A DNA stretch of 6,470 bases. Origin: Methylocystaceae bacterium (GTDB taxonomy: Bacteria > Pseudomonadota > Alphaproteobacteria > Rhizobiales > Beijerinckiaceae). Made by a program: the position numbers and the translations under genes. This document shows, piece by piece, positions 1 to 5,378 of this stretch (positions within the stretch are counted from its first letter, which is position 1; each line of letters starts with the position of its first letter). The stretch is taken from contig PLZT01000425.1 in the NCBI GenBank assembly GCA_003152255.1, positions 1-6,470 on the forward strand, in the 5' to 3' direction. The notes below the pieces were generated by a model. That model searched no databases and was not told the origin of the DNA. It saw only the letters and a list, made by a program, of their open reading frames with translations.

Positions 1-70
1 CGTCCTTGGTCTTCTTCGCAACAGATCGTAGCGTCGCGGCGTCGAAATCTTCCCGAAGCGGAATAGGCAT
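1..70 (-). CDS. IS630-family transposase, N-terminal 23 codons only (runs off the left edge)
   Basis: The ATG at 70-68 opens a frame that stays open to the window edge. Its product starts MPIPLREDFDAATLRSVAKK and goes on to TKD. This resembles the N-terminus of many alphaproteobacterial IS630 transposases: a short start, then basic-acidic LR.DFD, then LR..A..(S/T)KD just before the usual ANQ.RRLLALA helix-turn-helix segment. A Shine-Dalgarno-like AGAGG (77-81) lies 6 bases upstream of the ATG, which supports this start. An overlapping ATG about 20 bases upstream is out of frame with it. The DDE catalytic domain is not visible, so neither integrity nor activity can be judged. The family call rests on 23 residues plus the TA junction and the broken neighbouring gene. 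Confidence 0.66.
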   Translation of the reverse strand, partial: MPIPLREDFDAATLRSVAKKTKD

Positions 71-155
71 GGCGAACCTCTTTCGTTCGTCATGTTGAAT
101 CAGAACGCTGCCGATTCGGGAAGAGACGCAGAGTCACCCTCTCGGAGATTTGGTA
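1..155 (-). mobile_element. One end of an IS630-type insertion sequence
   Basis: Reading the minus strand, the threonine dehydrogenase reading frame loses family similarity at about position 157. It is followed by roughly 85 noncoding bases and then the start of an IS630-like transposase. IS630/Tc1-mariner elements insert at TA and duplicate it, and the junction here reads TTATACC on the minus strand, with two adjacent TA pairs at 154-157. The minus-strand stretch just inside the junction (about 130-155, from TACCAAATCTCC through GAGAGGGTGACTCT) would be the terminal inverted repeat. The partner repeat lies outside the window, so the repeat and exact boundary are inferred, not demonstrated. 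The transposase has the same orientation as the gene it interrupts. Confidence 0.72.
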
Positions 156-744
156 TAACGCTCGCCGCTCGAAACATCTCCACGGCGTAGTCGGTTGTGC
201 CGCCTCCCGGCGCGGCGACGCTCGAGATGAGCCCCGGCAGCCGCAGCCCCCGCGCGTCGACGCCGAAGCGCCGCGTATAGTAATCGCAAAGCAATTCGCC
301 GGCGAGCTTGGTGACGCCGTAAATGGTGGTCGGCCGCTGGATGGTCACTTGCGGCGTGCGCCGGCGCGGCGTCGACGGTCCGAATACGGCGATCGAACTT
401 GGGAAAAACAGCTGGCAGCGAAACTCACGCGCCGCTTCAAGCAGATTATAGGCTGTGCCCATGTTGACGGTCCATGCCTCTTGCGGTCGTTTCTCGGCGA
501 CCGCGGAGAGGAGCGCGGCGAGGTGATAAACCGCGCCAATGTCGCGCCGGCGCATGACCTCGAAGATTTGGCTCGACTGCATGCAGTCGAGACGTTCGTA
601 ATCGCCACCCGCTGTAAAAGACCGACTCGTCACGGCGCGCAAGTCCGACGCGACGACGCGATCGGCGCCATAATGTTTACGCAAGGCGGGGACCAATTCG
701 ACTCCAATCTGACCCAGCGCGCCGGTAACAAGGATTCGTCGCAT
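100..744 (-). pseudogene. L-threonine 3-dehydrogenase, SDR/NAD-dependent epimerase type, 3' end cut by IS630 insertion
   Basis: Family enzymes oxidise L-threonine with NAD+ to 2-amino-3-oxobutyrate in the cytoplasm. From the chosen ATG (744-742) the protein begins MRRILVTGALGQIG, with the Rossmann glycine motif at residues 8-14. It continues with HLAALLSAV (74-82), the SS pair at 116-117 and FGPSTP (121-126). The catalytic YGVTK has Tyr142 and Lys146, and RLPGLIS and PGGGTTDYAVEMF follow. These blocks are diagnostic of the UDP-galactose-epimerase-like threonine dehydrogenases. A longer frame to 795 adds an arginine-rich stretch without family similarity, so it was not used. Family members are about 310-320 residues and continue after this point with a conserved block containing LPMMYM. 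Here the frame instead adds about 18 unrelated residues and stops at 100, giving 214 residues. The C-terminal third, which forms much of the substrate pocket, is missing. It lies about 60 bases after hglS and is probably the last gene of that operon. The 2-amino-3-ketobutyrate CoA ligase partner is not in view. The family call is strong; loss of function is inferred. Confidence 0.85.
154..157. other. Probable TA target-site junction of the IS insertion
   Basis: The plus strand reads TATA at 154-157, two consecutive TA pairs at the point where the threonine dehydrogenase sequence stops matching its family. One TA would be the target duplication and the other the first bases of the element, or the start of its repeat. 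Which pair is which cannot be settled without the other end. Confidence 0.45.
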
Positions 745-804
745 ATCCACCACCCGACGGCGCCGCTGACCCCGCCACCTCGGCGAAGGCGCCACGCTAC
801 TCAG

Positions 805-2277
805 TTATGGCTGTTCGCCCTCTCGCCAAGATCCCCTCGGAGCGTTTTCATTCGTCGCCAAGCGGAGCGTCGAACCCCGCGCCGACGCGCCGCCCAGCCC
901 CGACGCGCGCAGGCTCGCGTCGAGCGAGGCCGCCTCGGCTTCTTGGTAGAGCGCTGTTTCATCGAGAACCGCGGCGCCCAGCGCCTCCTCGAACGCCCTC
1001 CGGTTCGACCGCTCGCTGAATTTCCTGGGGCCCGTCGCATCGAGGTTCGAACGGAAAATTCCCGCCGCGCTCACCGGGAGGAAATCTTCATAGCCAATCG
1101 GCTCGATTCGCAGGAAGCCCGCCTGCAGCAGCCCCTCGACCGAAAATGGCTCCTGGCCTTCGGCGGTCCGCTTCGCGCCGCCGGCTGTCGCCGAATAGCG
1201 GAAGAAGGCCAGTCGCTCCACACATAGCGTCGCCGCGTCGTCCGGGAAGGCTTCGAAGCAGCGACGGAGCTCCTCCATATGCGCCACGGCGTTGGAAGCG
1301 TCGCCGGCGATCGGGACGCGAGCGTGGGCCGCGGCGCGCAACCGATCATAGAGCGCGCGCCCCTTGGGCGTGAGCGCGACGCCCCGCTGCTCGATTTCGC
1401 CAAACCGCGCGGTGTGAACGCCGACCGCGGGCGCGCCGGACGCTTTTGGAAAGACGACCGGCTCGGGCAACGCCTTGAAACTCGTTTGCCGCAGGAGAAT
1501 TGGACAGCGGCGGCGCGGCGGCCCTTCAATTATCGCTTTCGGCTTCATCTCGCTCGCCGCTAGCGCTTGCTGGGCGGCGTCGATATCAAGCGCCGCCAAC
1601 GCTAGACGGTTGATATGCGGGCCATCGAAGCAGGCGACGTCGGCAATGAGCGGATGCGCCGAATGAAGCTTGCGATAGACCTCGGCCGGAACCGTCGCCG
1701 CGCCGCGCCAACGGAAGGTTTCGACGGCCGCGGCGACGAACGCCCGCGCTCGAGTTTCGTCGAATCCACCATTCCCTTCGAACTCCTCGATCAACTCCAT
1801 ACAGCGCGGCGTGAAAATTTCTCGCCGGGCCAGCGCCGCGGCGGCCGCGCGCCGCGCCTCCTCATCGTCGATCAGATCCAAACGCAGCAGCGAAGTGAAG
1901 ACGCGAAACGGGTTGCGCCGTAAAGCCTCCTCGCTGGTCGGCCGGAAGGCAGTCGAGTGCACTGGAATTCCGGCAACCGAAAGATCGTAATAGCCCACGG
2001 GGGCCATGCCCATGATCATGAAGAGCCGCCGGATGGTCGACAGCTCCTCGGGCGTCCCGAGCCGAATGGCGCCGTGGCGTTCCATGCCGAGTTGGTCGAG
2101 TTCGCCTCGCCGCTCTCCTTCAATCTCTCGATCCGCGCTCAGCGCCTCGCGGTTCGATCTGGCGACGAGTTCGGCCAATGCGCGATATTGCGGAACCTCC
2201 GACTTGTACATGGCTGACATCGCGCGCGAGAACATGGCGCGGATCGCATCCGCCGAAACAAACGCGGCGGCAGTCAC
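805..2277 (-). CDS. hglS: 2-oxoadipate dioxygenase/decarboxylase (HglS/YdcJ, DUF1338 family)
   Basis: HglS is an Fe(II) enzyme with a VOC-like fold that turns 2-oxoadipate and O2 into D-2-hydroxyglutarate and CO2, linking lysine catabolism to central metabolism. The 490-residue product carries the family blocks: ERHGAIRLG (66-74), FRPT with NPFRVFTSLLRL (111-133), DGPHINRL (218-225), RFGEIEQRG (291-299) and YEDFLPVSAAGIFRSNL (396-412). Residues reported for Pseudomonas putida HglS, as I recall them, are metal ligands His70, His226 and Glu294, with Arg74 and Val402 in the pocket. They correspond here to His68, His221, Glu294, Arg72 and Val402, so an active enzyme is expected. The start is GTG (2277-2275) with GGAG 7 bases upstream. 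The protein is somewhat longer than the roughly 450-465 residues I recall for relatives, mainly through a variable tail after about residue 450. It lies 57 bases after the ALDH7 gene and probably shares its transcript. Confidence 0.93.
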   Translation of the reverse strand: MTAAAFVSADAIRAMFSRAMSAMYKSEVPQYRALAELVARSNREALSADREIEGERRGELDQLGMERHGAIRLGTPEELSTIRRLFMIMGMAPVGYYDLSVAGIPVHSTAFRPTSEEALRRNPFRVFTSLLRLDLIDDEEARRAAAAALARREIFTPRCMELIEEFEGNGGFDETRARAFVAAAVETFRWRGAATVPAEVYRKLHSAHPLIADVACFDGPHINRLALAALDIDAAQQALAASEMKPKAIIEGPPRRRCPILLRQTSFKALPEPVVFPKASGAPAVGVHTARFGEIEQRGVALTPKGRALYDRLRAAAHARVPIAGDASNAVAHMEELRRCFEAFPDDAATLCVERLAFFRYSATAGGAKRTAEGQEPFSVEGLLQAGFLRIEPIGYEDFLPVSAAGIFRSNLDATGPRKFSERSNRRAFEEALGAAVLDETALYQEAEAASLDASLRASGLGGASARGSTLRLATNENAPRGSWREGEQP

Positions 2278-2284
2278 GACGCGT

Positions 2285-2288
2285 CTCC
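2285..2288 (-). promoter_or_regulatory. Ribosome binding site fixing the GTG start of hglS
   Basis: The minus strand reads GGAG with a 7-base spacer before GTG at 2277-2275. No in-frame ATG lies close upstream, and the next in-frame ATGs are at codons 15, 20 and 23, inside the conserved N-terminal helix. GTG is therefore the most likely start. Confidence 0.6.
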
Positions 2289-2334
2289 GACGTCGTCAAG
2301 ATCCTGAAACCTTTCGATGGGCGCCCTGTTCGGC

Positions 2335-3888
2335 TTAAGCTCCGACATCGAATCTCACTCCCTGCGCCAGCGGCAACTCGGCCGAATAATTGATCGTGTT
2401 GGTGGCGCGGCGCATATAGGTCTTCCAGCAATCCGAACCGGCTTCGCGTCCGCCGCCGCTGTCTTTCTCGCCGCCGAAAGCACCGCCGATTTCGGCGCCC
2501 GACGGCCCGATGTTCACATTGGCGACGCCACAATCCGATCCCTCCGCGGACAGGAAGCGCTCCGCTTCGCCGACGTCGCTTGTGAAGATTGACGAAGCGA
2601 GGCCGTGCGCAACGTCATTGTGCATCCGGAGCGCCTGATCGAAGTCTTGGTGCTTCATCAGGTAGAGTATGGGCGCAAAGGTTTCGCGCCGCACGACGGG
2701 CGCCTGCTCCGGCATCTCCACGAGCGCCGGCCGCACGTAATAGGCGCCCGGAAAGCGATCCATGAGCAGCCGCTCCCCGCCCATGACGACGCCTCCGGCT
2801 TCGCGGGCTTCGTCGAGCGCCTCTCGCATGACCCGATAGGCGTTTGCGTCGATCAGCGGGCCGATCAGCGTGGCGCCGTCGCGGGGATCGCCGATCGCTA
2901 CGCTGGCGTAAGCGCGGCGGAGGCGCCCGAGCGCTTCGTCGTAGACCGCTTCGTGCAAGAGCAACCGCCGCAGCGTCGTGCACCGCTGCCCGGCGGTTCC
3001 CATCGCGGCGAAGGCGATGGCGCGCACGGCGAGATCGAGGCGGGCTGATGGACAGACGATGGCGGCGTTGTTGCCGCCGAGCTCCATAATGGCGCGCGCG
3101 AACCTGCCGGCAAGACGGGGCGCCACGGATCGGCCCATGGCGGTGGAGCCGGTCGCCGACACGAGGCGAACGCGCGCGTCGTCGACAAGCGTCTCGCCGA
3201 GCTCCCGCCCGCCCAAAACCAAGCCGCACAACCCCGCGGGAACGGCGCCGAAACGCGCGGCGGCGCGCCGGAACAGAGCCTGCGTCGCGAGCGCCGTCAG
3301 CGGAGTCTTTTCCGACGGCTTCCAAACGAAACCGTCGCCGCAAACCAGCGCGAGCGCCGCGTTCCAGGCCCATACCGCGACCGGAAAATTGAAGCTGGTG
3401 ATGATCCCCACTACCCCCAGAGGATGCCATGTCTCCATCATTCGGTGGCCCGCGCGCTCCGTCGCGATCGTCAGACCGTAGAGCTGTCGCGACAATCCAA
3501 CCGCGAAATCGCATATGTCGATCATCTCCTGAACCTCGCCGAGGCTTTCGGACGAGATCTTTCCCGCTTCGAGTGTGACGAGCCGCGCCAGTTCCGGCTT
3601 GGCGGCGCGCAATTCCTCGGCAAGCAAGCGGACGAAGGCGCCCCGGCTCGGCGCCGGAACTTTTCGCCAGACGCGAAACGCGTTTTCCGCATCGGCGACG
3701 GCGGCGGTCGCCGACTCGGTATTGCCGAACTGCGGCCTCCCGATCGGTTCGCCGGTGATCGGCGAGCGCGACTCGGCTTCCCCGCGCTGGAAGGCCTCGG
3801 ACGCAACGCCCAACCTCGCAAGTATCTCCGCGGCCTCTCGAGCAAGTTCGCCCGTCAATGCGCGCCTCCATGCGCCCGTCCCGCGCAT
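2335..3888 (-). CDS. amaB: ALDH7/antiquitin-type aldehyde dehydrogenase, probable L-alpha-aminoadipate semialdehyde dehydrogenase
   Basis: ALDH7 enzymes oxidise alpha-aminoadipate 6-semialdehyde, in equilibrium with piperideine-6-carboxylate, to 2-aminoadipate using NAD(P)+. The 517-residue product has the complete ALDH machinery: oxyanion Asn167 in TSFNFPVAVWAWN, cofactor Lys190 in VWKPSEK, GSTAMG (247-252), general base Glu269 in MELGGNN, nucleophile Cys303 in GQRCTTLRR, and Glu402 in ETFAPILY. ALDH7 is set apart from other ALDHs by GEVQEMIDICDFAVGLSRQ (117-135), by GPSGAEIGGAFGGEK followed by GGGREAGSDCWK (461-489), and by the C-terminal YMRRATNTINYS with LPLAQGVRF. Arg302 before the catalytic Cys matches the arginine I recall binding the substrate carboxylate in human ALDH7A1. 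The ATG at 3888 gives a full-length protein, but AAGAGG abuts it with almost no spacer; a TTG at 3858 is an alternative. It is the first gene of the leftward unit and is divergent from the aminotransferase. A different omega-aminoaldehyde substrate is possible. Confidence 0.92.
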   Translation of the reverse strand: MRGTGAWRRALTGELAREAAEILARLGVASEAFQRGEAESRSPITGEPIGRPQFGNTESATAAVADAENAFRVWRKVPAPSRGAFVRLLAEELRAAKPELARLVTLEAGKISSESLGEVQEMIDICDFAVGLSRQLYGLTIATERAGHRMMETWHPLGVVGIITSFNFPVAVWAWNAALALVCGDGFVWKPSEKTPLTALATQALFRRAAARFGAVPAGLCGLVLGGRELGETLVDDARVRLVSATGSTAMGRSVAPRLAGRFARAIMELGGNNAAIVCPSARLDLAVRAIAFAAMGTAGQRCTTLRRLLLHEAVYDEALGRLRRAYASVAIGDPRDGATLIGPLIDANAYRVMREALDEAREAGGVVMGGERLLMDRFPGAYYVRPALVEMPEQAPVVRRETFAPILYLMKHQDFDQALRMHNDVAHGLASSIFTSDVGEAERFLSAEGSDCGVANVNIGPSGAEIGGAFGGEKDSGGGREAGSDCWKTYMRRATNTINYSAELPLAQGVRFDVGA

Positions 3889-3936
3889 CCTCTTTGCTCG
3901 GAGAGTCGAGCTGGCCGCGCGGACTTGATCGCCTAT

Positions 3937-3965
3937 CTTATATGGAGCGGGACGGGGGCTCGCAA
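3937..3965 (-). promoter_or_regulatory. Candidate sigma70-type promoter for the leftward ALDH-hglS unit
   Basis: On the minus strand, TTGCGA (3965-3960) is followed by a 17-base spacer and TATAAG (3942-3937). That is 4 of 6 and 5 of 6 matches to the housekeeping consensus, placing transcription start near 3930, about 40 bases before the ALDH ATG. It lies in the only gap (94 bases) from which both divergent genes can be transcribed. The -10 lacks the final T, so the call is tentative. I found no comparably spaced promoter on the plus strand and no clear operator palindrome. Confidence 0.38.
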
Positions 3966-3970
3966 AGTGC

Positions 3971-3975
3971 GGGAG
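3971..3975 (+). promoter_or_regulatory. Ribosome binding site of the aminotransferase
   Basis: GGGAG with a 7-base spacer precedes the ATG at 3983. A second ATG follows at 3986 and would give a protein one residue shorter. The spacing favours the first but does not exclude the second. Confidence 0.55.
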
Positions 3976-3982
3976 TCGTTGG

Positions 3983-5257
3983 ATGATGGGCGTCGCGAGC
4001 GGTGGGAGCCGATACTGCGCGAGGAACTACGAGCCGCTGCCGGTCGTTCTCGCGCGAGGCGAAGGCGCGCATCTGTGGGACGTGGAAGGACGGCGCTACG
4101 TGGACATGATGAGCGCCTATTCGGCGGTGAGTCTTGGTCACGCCCATCCGCGCATCATTGCGACGCTCACCGAGCAAGCGCGACGCCTTTCGGTGGCGTC
4201 GCGAGCCTATTACGACGATCGGCTCGGTCCATTCCTCGAGGAAGTTTGCAAAGTGACCGGTCTCGACGTCGCGCTGCCGATGAACAGCGGAGCGGAGGCG
4301 GTGGAGACGGCGATCAAGGCGGCGCGCCGCTGGGGTCATCGCGTCAAAGGCCTGCAGCATCCCGTAATCGTCGTCGCCGAGGGGAATTTTCACGGCCGCA
4401 CCACTACGATCATCAGTTTCTCCTCGGAGCCGGAATATCGCGACGGGTTTGGACCCTTCACGCCGGGCTTTCGCGCCGCCGCGTTCGGAAACCTCGCGGC
4501 GATGGAGGCGGCAATCACGCCCGACACCGCCGCCGTGCTCGTCGAGCCCATACAAGGGGAAGCCGGCATTATCGTTCCGCCGCATGGCTGGCTCGCTGGC
4601 TTGCGCCGCCTGTGCGACGAGCGCCACGTCTTGCTGTTGCTTGACGAAATTCAATCCGGTCTGGGCAGGACGGGCGCCTGGTTCGCATTTCAACACGAAA
4701 ACGTCCGGCCGGACGGTGTCATGCTGGGCAAAGCCCTGGGCGGCGGCGTGTTGCCGGTTTCCGTTTTCGCGGCGCGGCAAGAGGTCATGGATGTTTTTAC
4801 GCCGGGGTCTCATGGCTCGACTTTCGGCGGCAACTCACTCGCGGCCGCGGTCGGACTCGAAGCGCTCCATGTGATCCGCGACGAGGGATTGGTGGAGCGG
4901 AGCCGGCAATTGGGCGAGCATATGTTGCGCCGCTTGGCCGCCATCCATAGTCCCGCCTTGAAAGAGGTCCGCGGTCGCGGCTTATGGGCGGGGGCCGAGA
5001 TCGACCCGCAATTCGCAAATGCTCGCGCGGTTTGCGAACGCCTGCTTGAAAATGGCGTGCTGTCAACTGCCACGCACCACACGGTTGTTCGACTGGCGCC
5101 GCCACTCGTCATCACCCGCGAGGATCTCGACTTCGCCATCGATCGTTTCGAGGAAATCTTGGTCGAAATCGTCGAGCCGCGGCGGCAGGGGGGGGCCGCG
5201 CGCGGAGCGGTCTGTTCGCCGCGTCATGATTTTGAACCGGCGTGGAAGCGCGAGTAG
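3983..5257 (+). CDS. rocD: Ornithine aminotransferase-type class III PLP aminotransferase (ornithine or lysine omega-aminotransferase)
   Basis: The family moves the terminal amino group of ornithine, or in related enzymes lysine, to 2-oxoglutarate, making a semialdehyde and glutamate. The 424-residue product follows ornithine aminotransferase from end to end: NYEPLPVVLARGEG (15-28), YSAVSLGHAHP (46-56), SRAYYDDRLG (73-82), LPMNSGAEAVETAIK (98-112), GNFHGRTTT, GFGPFTPGF, VEPIQGEAGI, LLDEIQSGLGRTG, GSTFGGN and RLAPPLVI. The PLP-binding Lys is Lys250 in LGKALGGG, with Asp221 for the pyridine nitrogen. Counterparts of the human enzyme's Tyr55, Tyr85, Arg180, Glu235 and Arg413 are visible as Tyr16, Tyr46, Arg139, Glu193 and Arg370. 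The fold should end near residue 394; the last 30 residues form a low-complexity tail encoded after a run of eight Gs (5188-5195). Intact ornithine-type residues favour ornithine. The divergent ALDH7 and hglS genes suggest that lysine, giving alpha-aminoadipate semialdehyde, may be the real substrate. Sequence alone does not decide this. Confidence 0.9.
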   Translation: MMGVASGGSRYCARNYEPLPVVLARGEGAHLWDVEGRRYVDMMSAYSAVSLGHAHPRIIATLTEQARRLSVASRAYYDDRLGPFLEEVCKVTGLDVALPMNSGAEAVETAIKAARRWGHRVKGLQHPVIVVAEGNFHGRTTTIISFSSEPEYRDGFGPFTPGFRAAAFGNLAAMEAAITPDTAAVLVEPIQGEAGIIVPPHGWLAGLRRLCDERHVLLLLDEIQSGLGRTGAWFAFQHENVRPDGVMLGKALGGGVLPVSVFAARQEVMDVFTPGSHGSTFGGNSLAAAVGLEALHVIRDEGLVERSRQLGEHMLRRLAAIHSPALKEVRGRGLWAGAEIDPQFANARAVCERLLENGVLSTATHHTVVRLAPPLVITREDLDFAIDRFEEILVEIVEPRRQGGAARGAVCSPRHDFEPAWKRE

Positions 5258-5328
5258 CCCTGCCCTTTATGCAAGGACAAGGGGAGATGCGTGTCGAGCC
5301 TCTTCTTCATTTGACGGGATATGAAATT

Positions 5329-5345
5329 CATCCGAAACCCGGATG
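5329..5345. terminator. Small hairpin between convergent genes, possible terminator
   Basis: CATCCG and CGGATG form a perfect 6-bp stem around a 5-base AAACC loop. It sits in the 121-base gap between the ends of the aminotransferase and the glutamate dehydrogenase genes, where a shared terminator would be expected. There is no real T tract on the plus strand. On the minus strand the stem is followed only by AATTTCAT, so any intrinsic terminator would be weak. A second, imperfect CCTT/AAGG hairpin lies just after the aminotransferase stop (about 5264-5277). Confidence 0.3.
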
Positions 5346-5378
5346 GCCGTGGCGGCGATAGTGTTAAGGACGCGCCAA

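Noticed and set aside
745..795. N-terminal extension of the threonine dehydrogenase (17 residues)
   Set aside because: It is arginine-rich and unlike the family, whose members begin directly with the Rossmann strand, as does the ATG at 744.
349..1227. A 292-codon open frame on the plus strand
   Set aside because: It is antisense to the threonine dehydrogenase and hglS genes, with low-complexity basic composition and no recognisable domain.
2615..3871. A 418-codon open frame on the minus strand
   Set aside because: It is a shifted-frame shadow of the ALDH7 gene, very arginine-rich and without motifs.
6..3938. Plus-strand promoter using TTGATC (3925-3930) as a -35
   Set aside because: The AT-rich hexamers that follow (TATCTT, TATATG) are only 3-8 bases away, far too close, and the position 17 bases downstream is GC-rich.
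3424..4644. A 406-codon open frame on the plus strand
   Set aside because: It is rich in Arg, Ala and Ser, has no family motifs, and runs across the ALDH7 start, the divergent gap and half of the aminotransferase, all of which have strong family matches in other frames.
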